Part shown: piece after piece, positions 19,502-29,172 of the stretch
Numbering within the stretch: the first letter of the stretch is position 1
How the letters are laid out: each line of letters opens with the position of its first letter
Source: Pseudomonadota bacterium
GTDB lineage: Bacteria > Campylobacterota > Campylobacteria > Campylobacterales > Sulfurospirillaceae
Length of the DNA: 64,000 bases
Reading direction: 5' to 3'
Assembly: GCA_017860615.1 (NCBI GenBank)
Contig: JAGDMU010000020.1
Location: 36,645 to 100,644 of the forward strand
Notes under the pieces: model-generated
The model's database searches: none
Told to the model about the DNA's origin: nothing
Seen by the model: the letters and a program-made list of their open reading frames with translations, nothing else
Translations under genes and position numbers: made by a program

Positions 19502-19965
19502 AGTTAGAACGTATTCGTTTTTTCCCTACATGTAAAAAAGCTAAAAAGCATTTTGCGCATAGAGTCGTTGTTGGATTAGGTGGCAATGAAGGGGATGTAA
19601 AAAAACGTTTTGTAAAGCTTTACCGAACATTGTTAAACGATCCACGTTTTTTTGTGCAAGAAAGCTCGCTCGTCTTGAAAAACCCACCGTTTGGTTATTT
19701 GGATCAGCCTGATTTTTACAATGCTGTGATGGTGTTGCAAACCTCTTTAAGTGCGAAAGCACTTCTCAAAGTACTTTTACAGATTGAGCACCTTTTTGGA
19801 CGTGTAAGGCTCTTTAAAAATGGACCAAGAACGCTAGATTTGGATATAATATTTTTCGATAATCAGAAGATTCAACAACCCAACTTAATCGTTCCTCATC
19901 CTAGATGGCAGGAGCGAGCATCGGTTATCGTTCCACTCTTTACGCTAAAAAGTTTTAAAGGATAG
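19498..19965 (+). CDS. folK: 2-amino-4-hydroxy-6-hydroxymethyldihydropteridine pyrophosphokinase
   Basis: Transfers pyrophosphate from ATP to the pterin alcohol in folate synthesis. It is 155 residues with VVVGLGGNEGDV, PPFGYLDQPDFYNAV, FKNGPRTLDLDIIFFD and VPHPRWQERASVIVPL, the HPPK signature set. An N-terminal extension of about 20 residues (KLERIRFFPTCKKAKK) is normal for Campylobacter. GTG start overlaps the aminopeptidase stop. It is followed by flhF after two bases. Confidence 0.93.
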   Translation: MKLERIRFFPTCKKAKKHFAHRVVVGLGGNEGDVKKRFVKLYRTLLNDPRFFVQESSLVLKNPPFGYLDQPDFYNAVMVLQTSLSAKALLKVLLQIEHLFGRVRLFKNGPRTLDLDIIFFDNQKIQQPNLIVPHPRWQERASVIVPLFTLKSFKG

Positions 19966-19967
19966 AG

Positions 19968-21248
19968 GTGAAATTTCATACGTTCAGTGGTGAAACACCA
20001 GCAGAAGCACTCAAGCAAGCCCAGCAAGAGTGTGGTGAAAATGCACTCGTTATAAGTACCAAGCAAATTCGCAAAAAGACCATTAGCACTTCAGCACTTT
20101 ATGAAGTGGTTGTAGCAATCGAAGACGATCAGCCTACACCTACTCCTCCAAAACCTGAATCAAGAGCTGAGAGTAAATACAAAAGTGGCGAAGATGTTCT
20201 CTTTAGCCTCTCAGAAGCAGCAAAACAGATATCGCAAATTGCACAAGCAACCAGTGATGTTGGAGGAACAAATGCTTCCAGACAGGCTGAAAAAGCTCAA
20301 AACAATGAAGGGTTAGGCGAGATAAAATGCGAGATCAACAAACTTGCCGATAAAATCAAACTCATTCAAGAGATGTTTTGGGAAGAAAAAGCACCACATC
20401 GCAATAATTTAGCCATTCCATCGGAGTTTTCGGAGATTTATAAGTTGGCAAAAACCAGCGGTATGGGTGAAGATCATCTTGAAAACATTATGAACCTTAC
20501 GTTAGAGCACATGCCAGTACGCATGAAGAATAACAGTGAGACGATCAAACGCTATTTTCAAGTCTTACTTCGCAAACTCATCCCCGTGCGCATGGAAGCG
20601 GAACTCCCTAAAGGCAATAAACGTGTGATGATGTTTGTAGGTCCCACAGGTGTGGGTAAAACAACGACGATTGCAAAGTTAGCTGCTCGTTATTCTTATA
20701 TTCAAGAAAAGCGCGCAAAAGTGGGCATTATCACCCTTGATACCTATCGAATTGGAGCAGTAGAACAACTGTTTCAATATGCCAAAATGATGCGTTTACC
20801 GATTGAAGATGTGGTTGATCCAAGTGATTTCAATAACGCTCTTTCTTCACTCAGTCATTGCGATGTCATTTTGATTGATACGGTAGGAAGTTCACAGTAC
20901 GATAAGGATAAACTGATTAAGCTCAATAAGTTCCTGCAAAGCTCACAACTGCAAATTGATGTTAACTTAGTTCTCTCCGCAGGTAGTAAGCTAGAAGATC
21001 TCAAAGAGATCTATAAAAACTTCTCTTTTTTAGATATTGATACGCTTATTTTTACAAAATTTGATGAAACGAAGGTTTTTGGAACGATATTTTCTTTGAT
21101 TTACGATATTGACAAACCAGTAAGTTACTTTTCAATTGGTCAAGAGGTGCCTGATGACATTGTCCCTGCATCGAGTGATTTTTTGGTTGAATGTATTTTA
21201 GATGGCTTTGAGAAAAAGCGAGGTGAACATGGAAACGCAGGCAAATAA
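19968..21248 (+). CDS. flhF: flagellar SRP-type GTPase FlhF
   Basis: Determines polar placement of the flagellum and, in Campylobacter, is needed for sigma54-dependent flagellar gene expression. It is 426 residues: an N-terminal B domain, then NG domain with G1 GPTGVGKTT (225-233), ITLDTYRIGAVEQLFQYAKMM, VILIDTVGSSQYD and LIFTKFDETKVFG. GTG start. The flhG start lies inside the last 20 bases. Confidence 0.96.
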   Translation: MKFHTFSGETPAEALKQAQQECGENALVISTKQIRKKTISTSALYEVVVAIEDDQPTPTPPKPESRAESKYKSGEDVLFSLSEAAKQISQIAQATSDVGGTNASRQAEKAQNNEGLGEIKCEINKLADKIKLIQEMFWEEKAPHRNNLAIPSEFSEIYKLAKTSGMGEDHLENIMNLTLEHMPVRMKNNSETIKRYFQVLLRKLIPVRMEAELPKGNKRVMMFVGPTGVGKTTTIAKLAARYSYIQEKRAKVGIITLDTYRIGAVEQLFQYAKMMRLPIEDVVDPSDFNNALSSLSHCDVILIDTVGSSQYDKDKLIKLNKFLQSSQLQIDVNLVLSAGSKLEDLKEIYKNFSFLDIDTLIFTKFDETKVFGTIFSLIYDIDKPVSYFSIGQEVPDDIVPASSDFLVECILDGFEKKRGEHGNAGK

Positions 21249-22101
21249 ACTCCAAGAACTAGTCGGCGCAGTTTCTGCTAAAGAGCAAAGCCATACCAAA
21301 TTTATTGCGATTACCAGTGGTAAGGGTGGTGTGGGTAAAAGTACGGTGAGTGCTAACATGGCAAATGTTTTAGCAAACAATGGCTACAAAGTAGGGCTTT
21401 TTGATGCCGATATTGGACTTGCTAATTTGGATGTCATTCTCAATGTTCGTATCGATAAAAATATTTTACATGTCCTTAAAGGCGAATGCACGCTTGCTGA
21501 TGTCATTGTTCCGATCAAAAAAAATCTCTTGTTAATTCCTGGTGAAAGTGGTGATGAGATTTTAAAATACTCTGAGCAGTTCTTGTTTGAGCGTTTTTTA
21601 GAAGAGACCAAAGTCCTCAACGATCTTGATTTTATGATCATCGATACAGGGGCTGGCATTGGCGAGCATATACAACTTTTTTTAGAAGCAGCCGATGAGG
21701 TTATTGTGGTCACTGTTCCAGATCCTGCCGCCATTACGGATGCGTACGCAACCATTAAGATCACCAGTAAAACACAGTCAAATATTCATCTTATTTTAAA
21801 TATGACCAAAAGTGAAAAAGAGGCACAACTCATTTTCGATAAAATCAATAAGGTTGCTATGGCCAATATTGGTAATGGTTTGAAGCTTAATTTGATTGGT
21901 AAATTACCTGAGGATAAGCTCATTTCAAAGAGCATTAAACAGCGTACACTCTTCACCAATGATGCACCTAATTCTTTGGCATCACTCGACATGAAACGCA
22001 TTGTCAACAATTTGGTCTACAAATTGGAACGAAAAGTGCTTAAAAATGATACGAACAAGAGCTTTGGAAGCTTTTTTAAGCGTATTATTGAGCAATTTTA
22101 G
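21229..22101 (+). CDS. flhG: MinD-like ATPase FlhG (FleN)
   Basis: Limits flagellar number and helps set the division site in polar-flagellated Campylobacterota. The deviant Walker A is GKGGVGKST (31-39) in the 290-residue form, with FDADIGLANLD and IDTGAGIGEHI following. The C-terminus ends with an amphipathic stretch SFGSFFKRIIEQF, suitable for membrane binding. Start chosen at ATG 21229 behind GAGGTG; an in-frame ATG nine codons upstream lacks a good site. Confidence 0.95.
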   Translation: METQANKLQELVGAVSAKEQSHTKFIAITSGKGGVGKSTVSANMANVLANNGYKVGLFDADIGLANLDVILNVRIDKNILHVLKGECTLADVIVPIKKNLLLIPGESGDEILKYSEQFLFERFLEETKVLNDLDFMIIDTGAGIGEHIQLFLEAADEVIVVTVPDPAAITDAYATIKITSKTQSNIHLILNMTKSEKEAQLIFDKINKVAMANIGNGLKLNLIGKLPEDKLISKSIKQRTLFTNDAPNSLASLDMKRIVNNLVYKLERKVLKNDTNKSFGSFFKRIIEQF

Positions 22102-22123
22102 ATACATTTTGTAAAGGCATTAT

Positions 22124-22495
22124 ATGGTCAAATCAGAAAATTTCATCTATTTTTTCACGATATGTGGATTCTTTATAGGGTTGATGTTTTCGATACTAAA
22201 TTTCTCAGAGCCAGAAGAGATACTCTTTTACACGTTAGAAATAACGTTGGTTTTCTATCTCATCATCCATGTGGCTGTGATGAATTTCTTTGATTTTGAC
22301 CGTATGGCAACTTTTATTTTCGACAAAAAAGACCACGAAAATATTGGGGATTATTTTATTCAAGAGCTTGAGAACAGAGAAAAAGTCATGGACAGTCTTT
22401 TAGCAAGCATTGATAATATGAACCAGCACTATGATAAGATCATGAAAGGCTCAACGGAGAGTAATGAATCCTACATTAAAAAAGCAGCAGCCTAA
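22124..22495 (+). CDS. small membrane protein between flhG and fliA
   Basis: A 123-residue protein with two N-terminal membrane helices (about 7-26 and 37-55) and a charged cytoplasmic tail. It occupies the place of Campylobacter jejuni Cj0062c, an integral membrane protein conserved between flhG and fliA. Function is unknown; context suggests a flagellar role. The last 32 bases overlap the fliA start, so translation is coupled. Confidence 0.85.
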   Translation: MVKSENFIYFFTICGFFIGLMFSILNFSEPEEILFYTLEITLVFYLIIHVAVMNFFDFDRMATFIFDKKDHENIGDYFIQELENREKVMDSLLASIDNMNQHYDKIMKGSTESNESYIKKAAA

Positions 22496-23180
22496 TCCTT
22501 ACAGCCAAAATCTCAAAAAAGAGCAAGACGAACTCGTTTTGCAGTATCTCCCAGCAGTACGAGCTATGGCGTATCGCCTGCGCGAAAGGCTACCCGCTTC
22601 GGTAGATGTCAACGATTTGATTTCAATCGGTACTGAAGAGATGATTAAACTTTCCCGTCGTTATGATAAAGACCAAAATGACTCTTTTTGGGGCTATGGT
22701 AAAAAACGTGTGTATGGTTCTATGCTTGATTTTTTACGCTCCTTAGATACGATGAGTAGAGCAAATCGCCGCCTCATTAAAATGGTGGACAATGAAATCA
22801 CTGCGTATTTAGGCGAACATGGAACTGAGCCTGATGATGCTTATTTAGCCAAAGTTTTAAATGAAGATATTGAGAAAATAGCAGAAGCTCGAAACAGCTC
22901 GATGATTGTTTCTGTGATGTCACTCAATGAGCAAGTAACGATTCTTTCAGGTGAAGATACCGCACAAAAAGTCGAAAAAGATGAGTTAATGGAGATGGTG
23001 CAGAGTATCCTTTCAACTTTTGGTGAACGTGAGCAGATGATTATTCAACTTTACTATTTTGAAGAGCTAAATCTCAAAGAGATCAGTGAAGTTTTGGATA
23101 TTAGCGAGTCGCGTATTTCTCAAATTCATAAAAAACTTTTAGCAAAGATCAAAGAACAGTTGGGAATCAACCATGGCTGA
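22464..23180 (+). CDS. fliA: flagellar sigma factor sigma28
   Basis: A 238-residue sigma factor for late flagellar genes. Region 2 is visible as LQYLPAVRAMAYRLRERLPASVDVNDLISIG and FWGYGKKRVYGSMLDFLRSLD. Region 4 is FGEREQMIIQLYYFEELNLKEISEVLDISESRISQIHKK. Its ATG lies inside the preceding membrane protein gene and its stop inside the fliM start. Confidence 0.96.
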   Translation: MNPTLKKQQPNPYSQNLKKEQDELVLQYLPAVRAMAYRLRERLPASVDVNDLISIGTEEMIKLSRRYDKDQNDSFWGYGKKRVYGSMLDFLRSLDTMSRANRRLIKMVDNEITAYLGEHGTEPDDAYLAKVLNEDIEKIAEARNSSMIVSVMSLNEQVTILSGEDTAQKVEKDELMEMVQSILSTFGEREQMIIQLYYFEELNLKEISEVLDISESRISQIHKKLLAKIKEQLGINHG

Positions 23181-24234
23181 TATATTAAGTCAAGAAGAGA
23201 TTGATGCGCTCTTAGAAGTGGTGGAAGAAGAGGGCGATACACTCTCCTCTGAAGTAGAAAGCACCGATACCAGACAAGTCATTCTGTATGACTTTAAACG
23301 ACCCAATCGTGTTTCCAAAGAGCAGTTGCGTGCCGTAAAAGGTATTCACGATAAAATGGCACGAAATCTTGCCTCACAGATCTCTTCCATTATGCGCAGT
23401 ATCGTTGAAATTCAGCTACATTCTGTTGATCAGATGACGTATGGTGAGTTCTTGATGTCATTGCCTAGTCCAACAAGTTTTAACGTTTTTTCCATCAAAC
23501 CATTGGATGGCAACTGTATTATCGAAATCAACCCTTCTATCGCTTTTCCGATGATCGACCGACTCCTTGGCGGTCTTGGTGAGTCTTATGAAGCAACCAG
23601 AGAGTTAACGGATATTGAACTCAATCTTTTGGATGCTATTTTGCGTATTATTATGCAACGTCTAAAAGAGGGTTGGGCGCCAATTACCGATATGTATCCG
23701 ACCGTTGAGACTAAGGAATCCAGTCCAAATGTTGTGCAAATCGTTTCGCAAAATGAGATTGTTATTATGGTGGTTATGGAGATCATCATTGGAAATTCCA
23801 GTGGAATGATTAACTTATGCTATCCTGTTATTTATTTGGAGCCTATTCTATCACGCCTTGCAAATCGTGACATTATGCTCGGCGAAACCAGTGCTAAAAA
23901 GAGTCGTAATAAAGAGCTTAATACATTAATATCTCGTGCAGAAGTCTTTAATGAAGCCATTATTGGACAATCTGAACTGAGTGTTGGAGAGCTATTAGAG
24001 CTAAAAAAAGGAGATATCATCAGATTGGATCGACCTGCTGATGATAAAGCCATTGTGATGATTGATAAAAAAGAGCTCTTTTTTGCGGAAATTGGGTTAC
24101 ATCGTTTCCGAAAGTCGATTAAAATAGAGAGTTTGGTTAGAACCGATAAAGATGAGGTTAAGAGCGCACTTGAAGAGTTAGAGCAGATTAGAAAGTCAAA
24201 AATCTCATCATTTGATACAACGCAACAGGGGTAA
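23173..24234 (+). CDS. fliM: flagellar motor switch protein FliM
   Basis: C-ring protein that binds phospho-CheY and sets rotation direction. It is 353 residues. The N-terminal CheY-binding peptide is LSQEEIDALLEVVEE. The middle domain has MTYGEFLMSLPSPTSFNVFS and MIDRLLGGLGES. The C-terminal SpoA-like domain is LSVGELLELKKGDIIRLD. Overlaps fliA by eight bases. Confidence 0.96.
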   Translation: MADILSQEEIDALLEVVEEEGDTLSSEVESTDTRQVILYDFKRPNRVSKEQLRAVKGIHDKMARNLASQISSIMRSIVEIQLHSVDQMTYGEFLMSLPSPTSFNVFSIKPLDGNCIIEINPSIAFPMIDRLLGGLGESYEATRELTDIELNLLDAILRIIMQRLKEGWAPITDMYPTVETKESSPNVVQIVSQNEIVIMVVMEIIIGNSSGMINLCYPVIYLEPILSRLANRDIMLGETSAKKSRNKELNTLISRAEVFNEAIIGQSELSVGELLELKKGDIIRLDRPADDKAIVMIDKKELFFAEIGLHRFRKSIKIESLVRTDKDEVKSALEELEQIRKSKISSFDTTQQG

Positions 24235-24237
24235 GGT

Positions 24238-25101
24238 GTGAATACATTTGTACAATTATTACAACAAGAAGTAGTTTCGACAATAGAAGGCTTAACTGGT
24301 ATTGCACCTACAGTTGAACTGAACTCTGAAGAGAGTGGTGAGAGTAAACTCAAACTCAGTCCTCCACTTGCAAAACTCGATGTTACCGTTGGTGGCGAGC
24401 TTCATGGAAAGATGCGTGTGACGATGGCAACCTCTATTGCAACTGCCATTGGCGATATGATGCTAGGAGGCGAGGGTAACGAAAAAGAGGAGATGGATGC
24501 TGAAGACCTTGATGCAACCAAAGAGATTATCTCCAATATTTTAAGTTCTTTTTCACGCTCACTCGGTAGTCAGAAAAATATGCCAAAGCTTGAATTTGAT
24601 ATTGACAATATAGAGTATATCGATTCAAACAGTACGATTGATTTTAAAGGTTACGAAAAACTTTTCATCTACAACTTGGCTGTTCATAATTCACACGATA
24701 CGATAGCTTTTGCCATTACCCACGAACTAACACCATTGATTGGAGAAGATGGTCCTGTGCCAATTGAACCATCTGCCCCAACACAAGAATTTATTTTTGA
24801 AGAGCCTAAGAAAGTCGTAACCAGTATGAGTCCTGAAGAGTTGAGCAATATTGAATTGATTAAAGATGTCAGGCTTCCAATTCGTGTACGCATTGGCTCT
24901 AAAAAAATGCTTTTGAAAGATGTTTTAAGCATGGATATAGGCTCCGTCATCGAGTTAGACCAGTTAGCAAACGATCCTTTGGAAATTTTAGTCGGTGATA
25001 AGGTCATTGCGATGGGTGAAGTGGTGATCGTAGATGGTAACTTTGGTGTTCAAATAGGTGAAATTGGTACAAAACGCGAACGACTTGAAAAATTGCGATA
25101 G
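24238..25101 (+). CDS. fliY: flagellar motor switch protein FliY (FliN-fused)
   Basis: A 287-residue protein with a CheC-like N-terminal part (LHGKMRVTMATSIATAIGDMMLGGEGNEKEEMDAEDLDATKEI, written here in its recognisable pieces: GDMMLGGEG and DATKEIISNILS). The FliN domain at the C-terminus has VRLPIRVRIGSKKMLLKDVL, DPLEILVGDKVIAMGEVVIV and FGVQIGEI. It is the usual FliN-domain partner of FliM in Campylobacterota. GTG start three bases after fliM. Confidence 0.92.
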   Translation: MNTFVQLLQQEVVSTIEGLTGIAPTVELNSEESGESKLKLSPPLAKLDVTVGGELHGKMRVTMATSIATAIGDMMLGGEGNEKEEMDAEDLDATKEIISNILSSFSRSLGSQKNMPKLEFDIDNIEYIDSNSTIDFKGYEKLFIYNLAVHNSHDTIAFAITHELTPLIGEDGPVPIEPSAPTQEFIFEEPKKVVTSMSPEELSNIELIKDVRLPIRVRIGSKKMLLKDVLSMDIGSVIELDQLANDPLEILVGDKVIAMGEVVIVDGNFGVQIGEIGTKRERLEKLR

Positions 25102-25109
25102 AAGCCTCC

Positions 25110-25844
25110 ATGGAACAGCAAAAACACATTAAAGACACGGAACGCACCAATGAGTGGAGCGTTCTTCGCATCATGTCCGATTTTGTCAAAGGCTTTGATG
25201 AACTTCAAGATTTAGGACCTTCGGTTACTTTTTTTGGCAGTGCGCGTTTTAATGCCAACAACCGCTACTATAAGGATGCGCATAACCTTGCCTATCAACT
25301 GGGGAAAAAAGGCTATTCCATTGTAACAGGTGGATCAAAAGGTATTATGGAAGCTGCCAACAAAGGCGGATATGACTCTAAAAACTGTCAATCTATAGGG
25401 CTCAATATTAATCTTCCCCATGAACAATCGGGCAATCAATACACCACAAAACATCTCAATTTTGACTACTTTTTTGTGCGTAAAGTGATGTTGATTAAAT
25501 ACTCTCTGGCCTATGTTATTTTTCCAGGTGGATTTGGTACGTTGGATGAACTTTTTGAAGCATTAACGCTTACGCAAACAGGCAAAATTACCAAAATTAG
25601 CATTTTCTTGTATGGCAAAGAATATTGGAGCAAGCTTTATGACTTTATTGCAACGACATTGGTTGAACATCACGCTATTCGTCCTGAAGATGTTGAGTTA
25701 ATAACCTTAACCGATGATTTAGATGAAATTGCAAAAAAAATTGATGAGCGTTTAGTCCTCTATACGAATGAACTCAAAAATGAAGGGTTAGAGCATAGCC
25801 GTTATTACCAAAAAGCCATTGAGTTTTTATCCAATCAAGAGTAA
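25110..25844 (+). CDS. LOG family protein (TIGR00730-type Rossmann fold)
   Basis: A 244-residue protein with GGSKGIMEAANKGG and PGGFGTLDELFEALTLTQTGK, the Lonely-Guy signature (PGGxGTxxE) found in nucleotide 5'-monophosphate phosphoribohydrolases that release cytokinin-type bases. The bacterial role is usually nucleotide housekeeping. A longer N-terminal part than minimal LOG enzymes (FSARFN-type start GPSVTFFGSARF) places it in the larger subgroup. It follows fliY by eight bases and precedes the sugar-transfer cluster by three, so it may be cotranscribed with either. Confidence 0.9.
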   Translation: MEQQKHIKDTERTNEWSVLRIMSDFVKGFDELQDLGPSVTFFGSARFNANNRYYKDAHNLAYQLGKKGYSIVTGGSKGIMEAANKGGYDSKNCQSIGLNINLPHEQSGNQYTTKHLNFDYFFVRKVMLIKYSLAYVIFPGGFGTLDELFEALTLTQTGKITKISIFLYGKEYWSKLYDFIATTLVEHHAIRPEDVELITLTDDLDEIAKKIDERLVLYTNELKNEGLEHSRYYQKAIEFLSNQE

Positions 25845-25847
25845 GCA

Positions 25848-27533
25848 ATGACTAAAAAGCTCTATTTGAAATACCAACTTAAAAAGCATCTTCCCCTTCT
25901 AGGTGCACTGCTTTTACTTAGTTTTGTACTTTATGAGATCAGTTTTTACATCTTTAAAACCTATCGCGCTTTTTTCAATTCAGATGCTGCAATTGCCAAT
26001 ATATTAGCCGAAGAGATTGTTCTTGCAGGTAGTTTCTTCCCAAGCCATTGGTGGTATGTCAACAATGATCTATGGATTTTTTACAAACAGCTTTTAGTGA
26101 TTCCTTGGGTACTTGCTGGTAAGAATGGCTATTTTGCGCATGCCTTTACCGTTTTTGAGGTGAGCATCTTTATGATTGTATTCATCTATCTCTTTTTGCG
26201 TTCACTCATGCTTTCCCGTGCCTCTTCCATTATGGGAAGTGTTGTCGTGTGCATTGGTTACTCACCGATGTATTTGCGTGAACTTTACGGTGAAGCTGCT
26301 TATACATGGTACTTTTTATTTATGATCGCATTCATGTTTATCTTTAGAAAACTAAGTCCACATGTCATTAGTAAAAGCACACAAATCAAAGCCTTTATCT
26401 TTTTTATGATACTGCTTTATCTTTTGGTGCTTGCCAATCCTGTACGCTTTTTTGTCTACTATGTGGCACCTTTTTTTGGAGCATTAGCATTAAGTGTTTA
26501 TTTTGCGAGAGACAGTCTTAAAACATTTCAACATGCGCTGAAGCGCGTTTTGTCTGTTAAGCGTATGGTTATTTTTGCCTTTGCATGTGTGGTTATGGGA
26601 TTTGCTGCGATGGCACATTTTAATCTCTTGGAGAGTTTACATTTAGCAGGAGGAGCCAATAATGCAGGGCTTGTCTCTCTTGAGATCCTTCCTGTACATG
26701 CGGCACATGCATTTTTAGGGCTACTGAATTTTATAGGTGCTGAGTGGACTGAGGGTGTTCGTGCCGCTTCTCTTGTAGGTGTTGTTTCTCTGCTCAAATT
26801 TGCACTTTATCCTTTTGTATTAATTATTCCAGCCTTACATGTGAAACGCTCTTTTTATCAAATGAGTGCTACTGAGCGCTTTTTTGTACTTTTCTCCTAT
26901 GTTGGATTTAGCATTATTTTTGTGCTCTATGCCACAACAGGATTGCATGAACATGCTTGGTCAGCACGCAATAATATTCGCTACATTTCGCCATTTATTA
27001 TGATGATTTTGGTCTGTAATGTCATTATGTGGCGTTTCTTTTCACTTTTTATGAAATTAATTTTATCGCTCAGTTTGGTGATTGCACTCGGTCTTTCATG
27101 GAGTTATGTTTCGCCTAAAGAGTGGCGAGGGCTTCTAGACGAGCGCATTGCTTTGGTAGAAGAACTCAAAAGTAGAGGACTTCATTTTGGTTTTGCAGAG
27201 TATTGGGATTCGCATATTTATACCGTCTTTAGTGATGGAGAGGTAGATATTCGTCCTATTCAAATCGATGAAAAAGGTGTTTCTCTTGTAAAGTGGCTCT
27301 CCAGTGATAGGTGGTACCAAAAAGATTCAACCGATGGAAGAGTCTTTTTTATGGTTGAACCCAAAGATATTAATGATCTCTATCTTGGTATTAAAAATCT
27401 CAATATGCCTGATCCCATTGAACAATTTGAATATGGAAAATATCATATTTTTGTTTTTGAAAAAAATCCACTCTATGTGAAAAAAAGTAAAGCTGAAGCT
27501 AGGAAGAAAAAGCGTATAATGACGGCTCCATAA
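25848..27533 (+). CDS. polytopic membrane protein, probable GT-C-type glycosyltransferase
   Basis: A 561-residue protein with about ten membrane helices and a C-terminal non-membrane region of some 120 residues that would lie in the periplasm. After the first helix comes a loop with FFNSDAAIANILAEEI, carrying the acidic residues typical of GT-C enzymes that use polyprenyl-phosphate sugars (ArnT, GtrC and PMT types). No other family marker is recognised. Next to an ArnC/GtrB-like enzyme and an SMR-type flippase, the transferase role is a good inference but not shown by sequence. A basic tail (KKSKAEARKKKR) ends the protein. Confidence 0.8.
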   Translation: MTKKLYLKYQLKKHLPLLGALLLLSFVLYEISFYIFKTYRAFFNSDAAIANILAEEIVLAGSFFPSHWWYVNNDLWIFYKQLLVIPWVLAGKNGYFAHAFTVFEVSIFMIVFIYLFLRSLMLSRASSIMGSVVVCIGYSPMYLRELYGEAAYTWYFLFMIAFMFIFRKLSPHVISKSTQIKAFIFFMILLYLLVLANPVRFFVYYVAPFFGALALSVYFARDSLKTFQHALKRVLSVKRMVIFAFACVVMGFAAMAHFNLLESLHLAGGANNAGLVSLEILPVHAAHAFLGLLNFIGAEWTEGVRAASLVGVVSLLKFALYPFVLIIPALHVKRSFYQMSATERFFVLFSYVGFSIIFVLYATTGLHEHAWSARNNIRYISPFIMMILVCNVIMWRFFSLFMKLILSLSLVIALGLSWSYVSPKEWRGLLDERIALVEELKSRGLHFGFAEYWDSHIYTVFSDGEVDIRPIQIDEKGVSLVKWLSSDRWYQKDSTDGRVFFMVEPKDINDLYLGIKNLNMPDPIEQFEYGKYHIFVFEKNPLYVKKSKAEARKKKRIMTAP

Positions 27534-27553
27534 TTTACATGTAAAGGCGTAGC

Positions 27554-28483
27554 TTGGAGTCTGTCAAGATTAGTGTTGTTTCCCCCATTTATGGCTGTAA
27601 AGAGTGTTTGTTTGAACTTTATGAGCGTTTAGTCAAAACACTTAGTCAAATCACTGAAAATTTTGAGATTATTTTCGTCAATGATGCCTGTCCGCAAGCT
27701 TCATGGGAACGCATTGTCATGTTGTGCGCCAAAGACGTGCGTGTTAAAGGCATTAACCTCTCCCGTAATTTTGGTCAACACTATGCGATTACCGCAGGGC
27801 TGGATCACGCAAAAGGTGAGTGGGTTGTTGTCATGGATTGTGATCTGCAAGATAAACCCGAAGAGATCATTAAGCTTTACAATAAAGCGCTTGATGGGTA
27901 TGACATTGTATTTGGTAAGCGCGTTGATAGACAAGATAGCTTCTTGAAACGCTTAGGTTCGCGTGCCTTTAACAGAGTTTTAGAGTATTTCACTGACACA
28001 AAACATGACACAAGTATTGCCAATTTTGGCATTTATGCTCAAAAAGTAGTGGAGACGATTAATCGTTACCGTGAGCATACCCGTGATTTTTTATTGTTCG
28101 CACAAATGGTAGGGTTTAAAAAAGCTGAGATTGAAATTGAACATGCAGCGCGTGCCTATGGACAATCTTCCTACAATCTTTCCAAGCTCTTTCGTCTTGC
28201 CATTGATTCCATTGTTTCACATTCCAACAAACCATTGCGTCTTTCGATTCAACTAGGGTTTTTCATAGCATTAGCCAGCCTTATTTATGCGGGATGGCTT
28301 GTGATTCGCTATTTTTTCTACCATACGCCCACTGAAGGTTGGACGAGTTTGATGGTATCCATGTTCTTTATGTTTGGGCTTTTATTTGCGATTATTGGTA
28401 TTACGGGGCTTTACATTGGCAAGATTTTTGATGAAGTCAAACGACGCCCACTTTATATTATTCAAGAGACAATTAACCTATGA
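27554..28483 (+). CDS. GT2 polyprenyl-phosphate glycosyltransferase, ArnC/GtrB-like
   Basis: A 309-residue enzyme predicted to load a sugar onto undecaprenyl phosphate at the inner face. The GT-A domain contains KISVVSPIYG, the LSRNFGQHYAITAGLDHA motif and the metal site MDCDLQDKPEEI. Two C-terminal membrane helices (about 232-255 and 268-292) and the ending YIGKIFDEVKRRPLYIIQE are hallmarks of the dolichol-phosphate-mannose-synthase/GtrB/ArnC group. TTG start, with AAAGG supplied by the end of a TTTACATGTAAA palindrome. The stop overlaps the next gene (ATGA). Confidence 0.9.
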   Translation: MESVKISVVSPIYGCKECLFELYERLVKTLSQITENFEIIFVNDACPQASWERIVMLCAKDVRVKGINLSRNFGQHYAITAGLDHAKGEWVVVMDCDLQDKPEEIIKLYNKALDGYDIVFGKRVDRQDSFLKRLGSRAFNRVLEYFTDTKHDTSIANFGIYAQKVVETINRYREHTRDFLLFAQMVGFKKAEIEIEHAARAYGQSSYNLSKLFRLAIDSIVSHSNKPLRLSIQLGFFIALASLIYAGWLVIRYFFYHTPTEGWTSLMVSMFFMFGLLFAIIGITGLYIGKIFDEVKRRPLYIIQETINL

Positions 28484-29172
28484 AAAAAATAGCTATTTTA
28501 CAATCAAACTATATCCCATGGAAGGGATATTTTGACATTATTGGCAGTGTGAACGAATTTGTTCTTTATGATGACATGCAATACACCAAAAATGATTGGC
28601 GTAACCGCAATAAAATCAAAACCCAAAATGGACTTCAGTGGCTAAGTATTCCTGTGCGACAAGAGAGCTTGCACCAAAAGATCAATGAAACAAAAATTAT
28701 TGATCCAAAATGGAATGTCAATCATTGGCGAAGTATCGCACAAAGTTATGCCAAGGCACCTCATTTTAAGGCGTACAAAGAGCAGTTTGAAGCGTTGTAT
28801 ATGGGTGCTACAATGGAGACGATTAGTGAGATTAATCGTTATTTTATCGATGCAATATGTGCTATGTTAGAAATAAAAACGGTGATTCGTGACTCAAGAG
28901 AATTTGTCCTAGCCGATGGTAAAAGTGAACGTCTTTTGGCTCTGTGTCAAGATTTGGGTGCAACAACGTACCTCAGTGGACCAGCGGCGCGTGATTATTT
29001 GGATGAGTCCATTTTTAAAGAAGCTGGAATTGCTGTGGAGTGGATGGATTACAGTGGGTATAAAGAGTACCATCAACTGTTTCCACCGTTTGAGCATGGC
29101 GTAAGTGTGATCGATTTGATCTTAAATGAAGGCGAAAATGCCAAAAATTTTTTAAAGAGTACAAAACAATGA
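28480..29172 (+). CDS. WbqC family protein
   Basis: A 230-residue soluble protein opening KKIAILQSNYIPWKGYFDII, with VLYDDMQYTKNDWRNRNKIK, ATTYLSGPAARDYLDE and YHQLFPPFEHGVSVIDLI. These are the WbqC-family landmarks found in O-antigen and surface-sugar clusters. Its activity is not established. It overlaps both neighbours by four bases, so it is an integral part of this cluster and probably acts on the amino sugar made by the next gene. Confidence 0.88.
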   Translation: MKKIAILQSNYIPWKGYFDIIGSVNEFVLYDDMQYTKNDWRNRNKIKTQNGLQWLSIPVRQESLHQKINETKIIDPKWNVNHWRSIAQSYAKAPHFKAYKEQFEALYMGATMETISEINRYFIDAICAMLEIKTVIRDSREFVLADGKSERLLALCQDLGATTYLSGPAARDYLDESIFKEAGIAVEWMDYSGYKEYHQLFPPFEHGVSVIDLILNEGENAKNFLKSTKQ